Below are positions 1 through 9,858 of a stretch of 64,000 nt of DNA, in pieces. Source of the stretch: Heterobilharzia americana (taxonomy: Eukaryota; Platyhelminthes; Trematoda; Strigeidida; Schistosomatidae). The stretch covers positions 25,807,661 to 25,871,660 of the forward strand of contig OX104127.1 of NCBI GenBank assembly GCA_944470555.2, read 5' to 3'. Under the pieces are notes generated by a model. That model was not told where the DNA came from, did no database searches, and worked only from the letters and a program-made list of their open reading frames with translations. Every line of letters begins with the position of its first letter. Position 1 is the stretch's first letter. The position numbers were made by a program, and so were the translations under genes.

Positions 1-177
1 ACGTCAAAGCCAGGATTGGAAAGACAGCAAGACAGGCCTTCCTGCATTAATCTGAAATCAGTGTGGAGATCTGCTGCACTGCACCGCACTCGGCGTAAAG
101 CGTGAACAACATCCGGATTTTCAACACTAGTGTCAAGTCAAGTCAGTGCTTCTATGTGATGGTTCACAGACCTGGCG
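1..177 (+). mobile_element. RTE-B LINE fragment, cut by the window edge
   Basis: The strand matches the post-RT region of the RTE copies further right: the 'gtcaaagccaggat' block, the 'tgtggagatctgctgcact' block and the 'cagtgcttctatgtgatggt' block recur at 46.7-46.85 kb and 35.5-35.6 kb. It corresponds to the protein segment around SVLLYGSETW. Several indels break the frame, so it is a dead fragment. It stops near 177 without the usual 3' end, and its left part lies outside the window. Confidence 0.8.
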
Positions 178-444
178 CAATAACTTATGCTCAAAACGTC
201 ATCAAGTAAATAATACTATATCACTATGTGTTATAAATCAAATAAACACATTCAATATGGAACTAAATTCCACCTCAGTGCTTCAATTTCACATTTATAT
301 TCATGCTTCTATATTGCCTAGTCATATTTATCATTCACTTTGACGGACATGCCTCGATTGTAACTAAGCTTTCAAAGCATTGTAAGCTATTGTTAGTGAT
401 GAATTAAAAAAGAACAGGGAAAAAATAGTTTAATTCTATCTAAA
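178..444. other. Unassigned AT-rich stretch with a dispersed repeat
   Basis: No gene is seen. Positions about 205-345 contain a block ('tgtgttataaatcaaataaa' followed by 'ttcatgcttctata') that recurs at 55,085-55,150 and 55,500-55,610, so part of this stretch is a dispersed repeat of unknown class. Confidence 0.5.
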
Positions 445-639
445 GATATGTGGGGGTTAATTAATGGATTTTAGGTTGAAATTCATCATGAACTGATATC
501 AGTTGGAAGAATATTGGAAACCGTGGAGTACTGGACAGTTGTTTCGTTCAACTAGTGTGAGACTCCTCAGCACAGCTCACACAAGACCCCGCCAGGGGTC
601 CAACCTAAAACCAATTGATAAACCTCCACAAACCTCCAG
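445..639 (-). repeat. SINE beta 3' part in a snap-back arrangement
   Basis: The left half is the reverse complement of the SINE beta tail and hammerhead-like segment ('ctgatatcagttgg', 'ctggacagttgtttcg', 'gagactcctcagca'). The right half (about 590-639) returns to the tail in plus orientation ('ccaacctaaaaccaa', 'cctccacaaacctcc'). The two ends are therefore complementary, and the tRNA-like head is missing. The same structure occurs at 54,155-54,350. Confidence 0.75.
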
Positions 640-1012
640 ACACAATTAATCTAGCATTCATTGGTGACTAGCTTCGAAAGATGATTTCCGAAGGTCCAAT
701 AAGTTGTGACCAGTGAAGTCAACCAAGCTGAAGATGAGGACAGTTACTCAACGACGATATTGGATGGAGGTCGCTCTATATCTTGATCTGACAGAAGTAG
801 GAAATATGGACCATTGGATTCCAACTAAGTGGCTCAATGGTAATGTGCTGGCCAGAGAACCTGAAAGTAGTGGGTTCGATCCTTGGCGAACTGGAGTGAT
901 GGGTGCCCACTGCTGACGAGCCCCACACTAGGACGAAACATCTATCCTGTGCTTCTAGGTCTCCAATGTTCCTCTAACTGATGTCAGTCCATGATGAATT
1001 CCAACCTAAAAA
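640..1012 (+). repeat. SINE beta, near full length
   Basis: This is a tRNA-derived SINE. An A-box-like segment ('agtggctcaatggtaatg', about 828-845) and a B-box-like segment ('gggttcgatcc', about 872-882) mark a Pol III head. They are followed by a hammerhead-like block with core CTGACGA and GAAA near 911-945, and then the conserved tail ('aactgatgtcagtccatgat'). Stem II has one mismatch and stem I is weakened, so this copy is probably not a good ribozyme. It lies head-to-head with the partial copy on its left. Confidence 0.85.
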
Positions 1013-1225
1013 AATTGTTTTGTTTACCTATGGGCACGGAAAAAGAATTATTGCAAACTTATAAACAAGTATAAGCATGAAACTCGAATAAAATGTAATC
1101 AGATAGTAAGACTAGACTTATCTAAACTACCTACTGAGTAAAAGTGAGAAAAAATAAAGGATATGAAACCAGTGGTGTGAAATATATATCATTGCCATGG
1201 TTGAATATAATAAAAGTTAATTTCA

Positions 1226-1589
1226 GTTTGCAGGTTTATGGAGATTTTATCGATTTCAAGTATCAAGTATCAATTGGAGGAACACTAAACACCTGGAAGT
1301 ACTAGATAACTGTTTCATCCTAGCATGAAACTGTTCAGCAATATGTACTCACGACCATGCCAGGGACCGGACCTAGGACCTTCAGGTTCCATGATGACAA
1401 CGTCACCATTGAGCCACTGGGTCAAAATCTAATGGTCAACATTTCCTCAATACTTTCAGTTCATGATATACCATGATCTTCATCCAATGCCGTTGTTGAC
1501 CAACTATTTTAACGATTTCTCATTACAATACCAACTTGAAATCAATAAATCACTAAAAACGTCCAAATTGAATTACAGTCCAGTACTCA
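1226..1589 (-). repeat. SINE beta, diverged, minus strand
   Basis: Reading the minus strand, the tRNA-like head ('tggctcaatggtgacg', 'aggtcc' before the B box) is followed by a decayed hammerhead-like block and the tail near 1,240-1,270. Many substitutions separate it from the family consensus. It is joined head-to-head to the plus-strand copy that starts near 1,590. Confidence 0.75.
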
Positions 1590-1905
1590 CTAATGACTTA
1601 CTTCGAAAAGATTAACCGAAGTTGTAAAGAAAAGTTGCGACTGGTGTGGTAAATACTCATCTGAAAGCATTAGATAAATATCACAATATAACGTGAATCG
1701 ATAGAAGTAGATAAATGTGGACCAATGGATTCAAACTCAGTGACTCAATGATAATATGCTCTTCATAGAGCTTGAAGATATCAGAAGGGACCATGGGTGG
1801 GCATCGCACTAACAAGAAGCAGCTATCTAGCGTTTACAGGTTTCTAATGCTTCTACAACTGATGTCAGTTCATGATGAACAACAACCTGAAAAACACAAC
1901 TTTCT
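1590..1905 (+). repeat. SINE beta, diverged, plus strand
   Basis: The 5' lead ('ctaatgacttacttcgaa'), a weak tRNA-like head ('agtgactcaatgataat') and the tail ('caactgatgtcagttcatga') are recognisable. The B box and hammerhead core are badly decayed. It is the right half of an inverted pair with 1,226-1,589. Confidence 0.7.
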
Positions 1906-2204
1906 GTCTAATTACAGACAAAAAACAGCAAATCCGATTTGTTTTAATGGAGACTTGATGAATTGTATTAGAGTAACGTCATGCCGTGACGAGACCTACT
2001 TATGGGAATGCATATAAGTAGTATGTACACCAATATCAAAAGTGATTACGATCGACTGATACGGAGTCAAGCAAAAGAATAGACAAAATGAGTAGGAATA
2101 TGAAGGATAATAACCATGTGGAATGAGAAGCAGAAAGAGGGATTATTTGCAAATGGGAGCTATATTATAGGGTTTAATAACTTATCTATTATTGATTGTA
2201 ATGT

Positions 2205-2372
2205 TTTTGCTTGCATTACTACAAGCAACATCATTAAAACCGGACCGGTCCCGAGTTCGAATCTCAGCGAGGACAACATCGCCCACTAGGAAGCAGGTAC
2301 ATCCCGCTGACGAGCCCCTAATAGGAGAAAAGCGCCTCCTGGGTTCCACTGATAGCCACTATCTACCTCTTA
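2205..2372 (+). repeat. SINE alpha (Sm-alpha-like) with damaged hammerhead
   Basis: A B-box-like 'cgagttcgaatctcag' is followed by the Sm-alpha signature: 'gtacatcc', core CTGACGA at 2,307-2,313, a short stem II, then GAAA at 2,327-2,330 and 'ccactgatagccact'. Stem II has lost the base before GAAA and stem I carries changes. Sm-alpha SINEs with a hammerhead are established in schistosomes; this assignment rests on motif order, not a database match. Confidence 0.8.
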
Positions 2373-3071
2373 TATTACTAATTTAATTTCTCAATATACA
2401 TTATCATCTGCTTCACTAAACCCCTCTTTAATAATACTACTACTACCAACCTGGATGGCAAACCATTTTAGAGTGAGTTGATACAAACGGAAGCAAAACG
2501 AAACGTTTCAATTTTTTTGCAATAATAATTACAAAATCAGAAAAAGTGGTTTTAAATCCATCTGAAACCGAACTACGAATTTGCATTCCAACCTGGTTAT
2601 GAATGGAGTTATTTAAGGATTGAATATCGTACGGATAAAACTTGTGGATAAGAAAAGAATAGTCTTCTAGTGATTTAATTAGATAGGGCAGAACAACGAA
2701 GAAGGTTGTATTAAAAGTGTGTTCGTTCAACTTATCATACCCTTGAATGACAAGAGAGAGTGAAAATAAAGAAGTACACACAGAAGAAAAGAATTCGGAC
2801 ATAAACAAAATGAGGATGAATAAGTAAAGAGTAAGGTGATAGTCAAGTTTCACACTGTCAGGATATAATTGAAACTACATGAACTAAAGTGAACAACTAA
2901 TTTCAAATGTCACAACTAGAGGCCCAATTATGATACTTGTACTTTCATAAATAATTGATATTAGCATTCAATGACTTCATGGATTGAGTATTCCATCCTA
3001 CTTTGATCATTGATTGATTTTTTTTCTTCAAATAACTCCAAATTCTCATTGCACACCAAAATGAGCAGTAA
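2373..3071. other. Unassigned stretch with one 136-codon open frame
   Basis: A minus-strand open frame at 2,443-2,853 encodes a hydrophobic N-terminus (residues about 5-35) followed by a polar region. No family is recognised and no conserved motif is seen. In this AT-rich, repeat-filled setting it may well be chance. Nothing else is seen here. Confidence 0.3.
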
Positions 3072-4010
3072 CTCATTGTTATTATTATTTGCCCCTTGGG
3101 TTCCTAGTGAACATAGGACTTCTGTAGCACGTCGTCATTTCACTCTTTTCTCTGCAATCTTCTTAACCTGGCTCCACGACCGCTCAGAAGCTTACATTTC
3201 TTCCCCACACCATCTCCTACAGTCACCCTCGCACGCCCAACTCGCTCTTCCCAACTTGGGTTCCACTCGAGGGCTTCACCTGGCGCGCGATGTCCCCAAA
3301 TGGTCTTCTCAGTGCATGCCCGATCCAATTCAACCAACCACCATTCTCTTCTGAATATTTGTTGGGCGATGGGTTCTTGGTTGGTTCGTTGCTAGCCAGA
3401 GTGAGTTCATTGTTGCTTATTCTTATCATTCTGACCATCTGATCTCCATCTTCAGTATCGACTGAGCATACGCGGCAGCTGTTGATGTATGTCTGCAGTT
3501 TGTTGGAAATGCTTTTCGTGACGCGCCAAGTCTGTGAACCACCACATGAAAGCACTGACTTACTTGACTGGCACTGGTGTTGAAAATCCGGATGTTGTTC
3601 ACGCTTTATGCTGAGAGCGGTGCAGTGCAGTAGGCCTCTACGCTGATCTCAGATTAATGCACGAGGGCCTGTCTTGCTGATACTGGCTTTGACGTGCTCA
3701 TATGTGCCTCTGCCGCCTGTAGTTGAAACGATGCTGTCTTGCCTAGGTAGGTGAAGGAGACAACTTCCTTTCGATTTTCCCCGTTGATGGTGACTGGTGC
3801 TTATTGTTGTTGTCTTCTTTACGTCCACCTGAAGGAAGTCCTGTCTTCCTTCTCTGACGTGCCTCTTCTGTCAGCTTGTTTGTTTTCGCCTGTAGATCTT
3901 CGAGTTTGTGCGAGAAGATATTAGACATGAATCATTATGGTTGGCGAGATGAAAATCTTCTCCTGGGGTTTTTTCATCGGTCCAGCTAGCGTGTGCCTCT
4001 CTTTTCGCTT
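3072..4010 (-). mobile_element. RTE-B LINE, 5'-truncated, minus strand
   Basis: The minus strand encodes the end of the RT domain and the C-terminal region of the RTE family. Read leftwards it ends with the family's invariant 3' end (reverse complement of 'cccttgggttcctagtg') and a (TTA)n-type tail at about 3,074-3,088. Frameshifts and stops break it into short frames. The 5' break near 4,010 lies in the segment just upstream of the FADD-type motif C. It shares subfamily changes with 1-177, 16.0 kb and 45.5 kb. Confidence 0.85.
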
Positions 4011-4995
4011 CTCACAGGTATCTCATCATAAGTAGTGTGTGGTCGAAACTACTTAACCACTGATGATTTACCATCACATTGAACGTCTTGTGTTTCATCT
4101 CTTAAATCTTTGTAAGTTTGATAATACCACTATCGAAATGTTGGTTCCAGTACCCATACGTAGTACTTCAAATAACACTGAAAACAGAAGAAAACTTGTG
4201 GTTCCTTTTTTTGAAATTAATCCATCCTCAGCTGCTGTAATCATAAATGGGCACACAGACACACACAAATGTCTCATGGCGTAATCAGATGTTATGCTAA
4301 CAGATCAATTTGATAAATTTCAATCATCATCCATCACTTCAATTAGGTTGATACAATTTCCTAAGTAGACAAAATGTTCTAACCCAGTACAACCATTCCT
4401 ACAAATAATTTTCATCTTCAATCAATAGAGATTTTACAGGAAACTAGATAGCGTTTTATAACAGTTGCCTTGTATCGTTTTACAACTTGTTCATACAGTC
4501 TCACTTTTTTTAAAACATCACTGTTATATTTTTGTACGACAACGGTAATATATATTCCTAATCAATAGAATACGTACGCTTAACTGATAGCCAACTTAGT
4601 ACACAAGAGCCACTGACTGCAGCCCCGGGACGAATAGAAAGAAAACCGAAGTTGGATGATGGGAGAGTTTATTACTCCGAAAATATAATAATAAATCAAT
4701 CCCCAAACACTTGAATATGTACACACATGAAAAATTACCTTGTCCGCAATTTGAGATATTGGCATAGTTAGAGTAAGGATTAACTAATCAGTGAATTACA
4801 TTACAATGGGGACAGAAAATAAACTAGTCATACCGTAAAAAACGGTATGGGAATGGCACGTTAAAATGCTCAGACCAATAACAATGTTTTATACAAAGCT
4901 GGGGCCTTACAACAATCACCTTCAGATCTTATGCTGAGAATGCATAGTACTAACTTGATGTGATGAGAATTAGCAATGACTGTTAGTCAAGTGAT
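4011..4995. other. Unassigned unique-looking DNA
   Basis: Small open frames occur on both strands but none has recognisable motifs, and no repeat shared with the rest of the window was noticed. A further exon of the PRC1-like gene was looked for here on the minus strand and not found. Confidence 0.4.
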
Positions 4996-4999
4996 AGAA

Positions 5000-5395
5000 T
5001 AACTCTATCTGGAGGTTTGTGGAGATACATTAATTGACTTTAAGTTGGAATTCATCATGCGGTTGCATAAGTCGGAGGAACATTGAAAACCGCGGAGCAA
5101 TGGACAGCTATTTCGTCCAACTAGTATGGGACTCCTCATTACAGTGCTCCCACGACACCCTGCCCCCACCGATTGAACCCAGGATCATCAGGTTCCGTGG
5201 CCAGCACGTTACCATTAGGCCACTAAGTCGGAATCCAATGGTCCATATTTCCTATTTTTGTCAGTTCACGATATAGCACGACCCACATCCAACTTCGTCG
5301 TTGAGCAACAGTCCTCATGTTCAACTTGGTTGACTCAACTGATGATGACTTCTCACTGGAACTTAAGAAACCACCTCTCGAAGCTAGTCACCAAT
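5000..5395 (-). repeat. SINE beta, near full length, minus strand
   Basis: On the minus strand the order is lead, tRNA-like head with B-box-like 'gggttcaatc', a hammerhead-like block with core 'atgaggagtccc' and 'gacgaaat' (about 5,090-5,145), the tail, and a terminal 'tctccacaaac'. It is joined head-to-head to the next copy at about 5,395, giving a palindrome of about 690 bp. Confidence 0.85.
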
Positions 5396-5692
5396 GACCG
5401 GTACAATCAACTAAGTCAAAAATGAGGATAGTTACTCAATGACGACATTGGATGTAGGTCGTAGTATGTCGTGAACTGACAGAAGTTGGCAATATGAACT
5501 ATTGGATTCCGACCGAGTGGCTCAATAGTAATGTGCTGGCCACGGAACTTGATGGTCCCGGGGAGTTGGGGTCATGGATGCGCACTGCTGGAGTCCCATA
5601 ACAGTTGGACGAAAGAGCTGTTCAGTGCTTCCAGATTTTTCAATGTTCTTCCAACTGATATCAGTCCATGACAAATTCCAACCTAAAAATGG
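5396..5692 (+). repeat. SINE beta, plus strand half of an inverted pair
   Basis: It contains the lead ('gaggatagttactcaatg'), an A box ('agtggctcaatagtaatg'), a decayed B box, and the hammerhead-like segment in which part of CTGAGGA has been deleted ('ctgctggagtccc') while GGACGAAA and the self-complementary 'agctgttcagtgc' remain. The tail is present. Confidence 0.85.
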
Positions 5693-5970
5693 TAGATTAG
5701 CTCAACCTTCACTTGATATTAACAAATTTCTTTTTACTGATGCTTACAGTTGCCACACTGTTTTGATATAAAGTTTTTAGAAGACTCTCCTATCGAATTA
5801 GTTGTATTGAATCAAATGGTGTATTTGTCCACAAATAATTAAACAAGATACCATTATCAACAATATGTAATTATTGTAGTAATGTTATGTATTTTTTATC
5901 AAGTAATATTTCAATCTAATATACAGTTTGTTTACGTATGAGTGTCATTCTCAACTAATTAACAAGTTTC

Positions 5971-5972
<2 letters not shown>
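5693..5972. other. Unassigned AT-rich DNA
   Basis: No gene or known repeat is seen. A poly-purine/AT-rich stretch leads into the microsatellite that follows. Confidence 0.4.

Positions 5973-6042
<70 letters not shown>
5973..6042. repeat. Compound (CA)n-(TA)n microsatellite
   Basis: About 13 CA units are followed, after 'tatgga', by about 20 TA units. Such tracts are polymorphic and can extrude secondary structure. Confidence 0.97.
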
Positions 6043-6045
<3 letters not shown>

Positions 6046-6670
6046 TAGACGTAAATGTCAACCTGAATTTTGTGAATAAACAGCTGAAATAAAGTGGAAG
6101 GAAAAAAGTCTAAAAACCAAGCTCACTTATTGTGGGTCTCATTTATATTAACTTCAATGACAATATATGGTAAGAGAAGTTGAGCTGAACATCATCAAAG
6201 TGTATTGTTGAATAGCATATTTCAGAATTTAGAACGTTCTGCATTACTTTGGAGGATAAAGCACTGGACAATTTATACACAGTCGTATTCATTTTGCCAA
6301 CATGAATATAGTTTGATGTTAATCTGTAATAAATGATACCTAGAACCGTTTCTGTATACTTTCCAGATTTACACAGGTATTTCGCAAACTTCCCTAAGCT
6401 TTCAGTCACAAAAGTATTTCGAAAGATAATAGATATACCATACCTTAGTGTATATGTTATAAGGCATAAATGGTGGGAAATGCGCAGAAAACATGGATCA
6501 ACAAGCGAAAAACGAAGCATCTGAAGTGAAAAGAAATGGAGACAAATATGGAAAAAGAACCAAGTTTTGGCGCTTTGTCTTCATCCTCAAGATTCGTTTC
6601 AATCAAAACCTTCAAGAATTCTGGATTTGTAAAAATATTTTAAAAAAATTTTCAACGAAATAGTTGTGAA
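6043..6670. other. Unassigned stretch with overlapping chance frames
   Basis: A 125-codon frame on the minus strand (6,143-6,520) overlaps a 63-codon frame on the plus strand. Neither has recognisable motifs, and codon content is simply AT-rich. No repeat family is recognised. Confidence 0.35.
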
Positions 6671-6674
6671 AATG

Positions 6675-6892
6675 TACAACTAGTATGGGACTCTTCAGCA
6701 GTGTGCACCCGTGGCCTCGCACCTCAGGGATCGAACCCACTACCTTCGGGTTCCATGGCTAGCACGTTACCACTAAGCCACTGGGTTGGAATCCAATGGT
6801 CCATATTTTCAACTTATGTCAGTTCACGATAAAGCGCGACCATCACTCAATGTCATCACTGAGTATCTGTCCTCACGTCCACCAAGGTTTGC
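6675..6892 (-). repeat. SINE beta head plus start of hammerhead, minus strand
   Basis: The tRNA-like head is clear on the minus strand (A box 'agtggcttagtggtaacg', B box 'gggttcgatccctgag'). It continues leftward only to the first strand of stem II, after which the element is broken. It faces the plus-strand piece that follows. Confidence 0.85.
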
Positions 6893-7045
6893 TTCATGGA
6901 TCCCTGGAGAGGTCATCAGTGCGCGTCGCTGAGGAGGCTCATACTAGGACGAAACAGCTGTCCAGTGCTTCTAGATCTCCAATGTTCCGCCAACTCATAT
7001 CAGTTCATGATGTATACCAACTTGGAAAATCACTAAATCTCCATA
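6893..7045 (+). repeat. SINE beta hammerhead and tail, plus strand
   Basis: This piece starts just before the hammerhead-like segment ('cagtgcgcgtcgctgagga'), keeps GGACGAAA and the palindromic 'acagctgt', and ends with the SINE tail. The tRNA-like head is absent. Together with 6,675-6,892 it makes a head-to-head hairpin in which each half supplies what the other lacks. Confidence 0.85.
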
Positions 7046-7489
7046 AACTTGAAAATTGAAATACCGAAGATCACAAACAAACAAAAAATACAACGTTTAA
7101 ACTGATCATAGAGAATACGGAATGGTAATAACACTTCTCATGTTACTCCTATATATCTGATAAGGTTATTTTTTGAATTGTTTACAATATTTTTGAGGCA
7201 AATATCACATCAATCGAAAGGTGAAGATTGAACATTGAATATTTTTGTTAACATTTGTACCTTACCATTGAAATTAAACACATTTATTTAAAGATGCAAG
7301 AAATAAAAGCGAACGCCATCTTTTCTTTTCCATAACATCAAAGTTCTGAAGAGGAAACTCAGAAAGTCACTGTTTTTTACAAGCAAAACATTATATATTA
7401 AGTAAAATGCAACTAGTAGGACCCTGAAAAACAATATCATACCTAGAAGGTAAATGATATACACAGTAGAACTCTATATATCTACTTAC

Positions 7490-7851
7490 TCTAAGTATAT
7501 CTTTATTTACAACAGGTTCATAGACATCATTGTTATGATTATCTAAGCCATTTGTAGTAACATCAGAATTTTCACTTGGTGTAGGCGTGGATGTAATACT
7601 TGCTCGTCTGACTACACCAGGTGTTGAAGCTGAATTACCATTTCTGCATAAATGTTTCAATCCAACTATTTTCAAGATTTCAGCTTCTTTATCTGATTGC
7701 GGTTGATAGAGAATATCTGCAGCAACACGAGCAATATCTTCACGAAGAGCGGCATGTTGAGCAGCTAAAGGCGAATACATAGATTGTAGTTCTTCATGGA
7801 TTTTTGTAAGTTTCTCAATACTTTCTTGATCTGGTAATGTTTGAATGGAAG
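7490..7851 (-). CDS. prc1: PRC1/Ase1/MAP65-like protein, exon 4 (residues about 194-314)
   Basis: The exon opens after a 'ctattcag' acceptor (last base 7,852) and closes at AGA|gtaagt after 7,490. It takes two bases to complete a serine codon split with exon 3 and ends in phase 0. It encodes 120 full codons, beginning SSIQTLPDQESIEKLTKIHE. The first half is predicted helical (heptad-like LTKIHEELQSMY, QHAALREDIARVAADI) and aligns in order with the PRC1 segment after LCEILCMPHYDI, in the spectrin-like rod. The second half is low complexity (SASTPGVVRRASITSTPTPS) and may be an insertion or a phosphorylated loop. PRC1 proteins crosslink antiparallel microtubules in the central spindle during cytokinesis. 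The microtubule-binding domain must be encoded left of the window. Confidence 0.85.
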
Positions 7852-8094
7852 CTGAATAGATGAGAAATTAAGTTGAAAAAAAGAAGGAACACTTTAAGAT
7901 GCGTACAATAGTTGATACTTGTCAAATATGCATACAAAGTAATAAATTTTAATTAATTCTGAATGAAGAAAAAACTATCGAATAAAATTTTACAATCAAT
8001 CAATATATTTTCTTACTTACCTTATGCATTCGTTGATTGAACCTAATTGATCAGTCTCTATTGGCTTATAAACTCATGAATGGATGCCTGGATA

Positions 8095-8325
8095 TTGCCT
8101 ATCGTCTTAACTTTACATTAATGATGGATAGTGGTTAACAGTGGTATACAGGACACGCGTTTCGTCCTATTTCAGATTCGTCGGTTGGATGTACCTACGC
8201 CCCACCTCACGTGAGCAATGTTGTTCCCACTGAGACTCGGGATCACGGTCAATCACTTAAAATGCTAGACCATTATCCATTAGGCCACTGAGTCATCATA
8301 GCCACTTCTTGTGCAATGGGTAAGT
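8095..8325 (-). repeat. SINE alpha (Sm-alpha-like), minus strand, in intron 3
   Basis: The minus strand shows the tRNA-like head with 'ggcctaatgg', a B-box-like 'cgagtctcag', the spacer 'acaacattgctcac', then 'gtacatcc', a changed core (ccgacgaa instead of CTGATGA), stem II, GGACGAAACGCG and the downstream flank. Core changes at the C3/U4 and G-A positions predict loss of cleavage. It is the left half of an inverted pair. Confidence 0.85.
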
Positions 8326-8349
8326 TTTTACATTGTTACTTGTATTATC

Positions 8350-8510
8350 CCATCATTGACTGAACCGAAATGATCAGTCGGAGTTGGTGGTCTCACGTTT
8401 CAATCTTAGTGGAAACAACATTGTTCACTGGGGAAAGGCGTAGGTACATTCAATTGATGAGATGAGAGTGTCCTAGATTCCACTGCTAGCCACTATCTAT
8501 CACTAATGTA
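8350..8510 (+). repeat. SINE alpha, plus strand, hammerhead partly deleted
   Basis: The spacer 'acaacattgttcact', 'gtaggtacattcaa', a remnant 'ttgatgaga' and the 3' flank 'ccactgctagccactatc' are all present. Stem II and GAAA have been deleted between them. It is the right half of a head-to-head pair with 8,095-8,325. Confidence 0.8.
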
Positions 8511-9384
8511 AAATAAATATAAGCGTAAAACTTGGGTAGAAGAACGTAATTCCTTGTTAGATTTTAAAAAAATTTGATAAAGCACACAGTTATACGGTAT
8601 TATTTATTGAATGATGTTTCGAGTATAGATTATTGCTTATAATCATATCAAAGTAATCAGATAACTTTCGATAATTTTTTTCCCATAATTTTGTCAGCTT
8701 GTATTCTCTGTTTTCAGTGGCAGTCAAGTTTTTCACTTCTGCGGAATAAGTGTTGCATCATTCCTGTTACATTCATTGGGCGTTGATTGGATGTAAGAAG
8801 ATTACATAATAAACATATCTCCCTCTCTCTGTCTACCATTGCTTTGTTCCAATCTACTGTATGGTTACGTCAGTGTATGTATTGCGATAGCTAAGTATTT
8901 TCCCCTATATTACTAATCTGATTTGAGTTCATCATTCTAAATTCAGTTAAGTTCCTAAACCCCAATAATCTGACTGATCACCATCGTCTGGCTTGATGTA
9001 AGTATTTTACTTCATAATTATTGTATAGTATTTAACAAATTAAACTACTTTGTATAACAGGGTCAACAGGATCTTTCACATAACAAAGTTTAGCTCTATG
9101 TCAATTCATAACTCCGATTCCCACATTAATTTTAGCCTTGTGGAGAATATTACGTAAAGTTTTAGCAAAATATCATGAAGCGAAATCGTATACTTGCTAA
9201 TACTAATCAAAATTCAAAGGAAACTGGTTTTCTCCACTCCGTTCTAACCGGTACTGCATAAAACTATTTTGATTATGCATATCTGATAAGAATAGACTGA
9301 ATATACTCAAAAATCAACTAGTGAGAGGGAAAATATCGACCAAAAGAGAAGCCTAATGAAGTATGCTTGAGACACAAATATTGA
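8511..9384. other. Intron 3 sequence without recognised features
   Basis: AT-rich DNA within the 13.4-kb third intron of the PRC1-like gene. Only short chance frames are seen, and nothing is repeated elsewhere in the window. Confidence 0.4.
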
Positions 9385-9858
9385 AATGATGGAGAATATT
9401 TGTAGCTTAGGTAGATGGTCTTGGTTGTATTGTGTTCTCTGAACTGAGTTGTCTAGTCGTGGGACTTTCATCATCTCGCTACACGACATCATCAACACTA
9501 ACTTCAGGATTAAGTGACCTATCAGTATCTCACCATGAGTGGTTTATTAACTTGACCTGATGAACTGGTTTGTGATTGGTTGTTTCCTCTGATTGTTATG
9601 TCGTTGACTGCATAGATTTCCCTGTAACCTGTTCTTCTACTTGACTTCTGACCCTTTCATCGTTTATCATTTTCCTTATTATTTGGTACATTGGGTCTAT
9701 GTCTACACATTTATGGATTGCTGACTGACTGACCTGAATGCCAAGATTCTAGGAAGTCTCTGATATTCTTTGTGTTTCCTCTCTCTCCCTTCAACATTTC
9801 TACATTGTCAACATTCAATTCATCTCCATATTTGTTATCCACGTGTATTGGAATGAGT
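9385..9858 (-). mobile_element. Penelope-like element 3' region, split by an RTE insertion
   Basis: The block is the reverse complement of 18,420-18,890 over almost its whole length, including the pseudo-LTR (about 9,395-9,510), the (TGAC)n-like 'gactgactgacc' and the post-endonuclease segment. The PLE resumes at 11,288 after the LINE. The two parts are separated by a 12-bp duplication, so the PLE was there first. It lies in the sense direction of the PRC1-like gene. Confidence 0.85.

Noticed and set aside
2443..2853. 136-codon minus-strand frame as a host gene
   Set aside because: No motif, no splice or start context, AT-rich composition; chance cannot be excluded.
1..7389. Exon 5 of the PRC1-like gene within the window
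   Set aside because: The minus strand was scanned for a phase-0 exon with the next rod segment; none was recognised, so it probably lies left of the window.
9772..9858. Start of the 434-codon open frame as the true N-terminus of a protein
   Set aside because: These 29 codons lie in antisense PLE sequence left of a 12-bp target-site duplication; the LINE begins exactly at codon 30.
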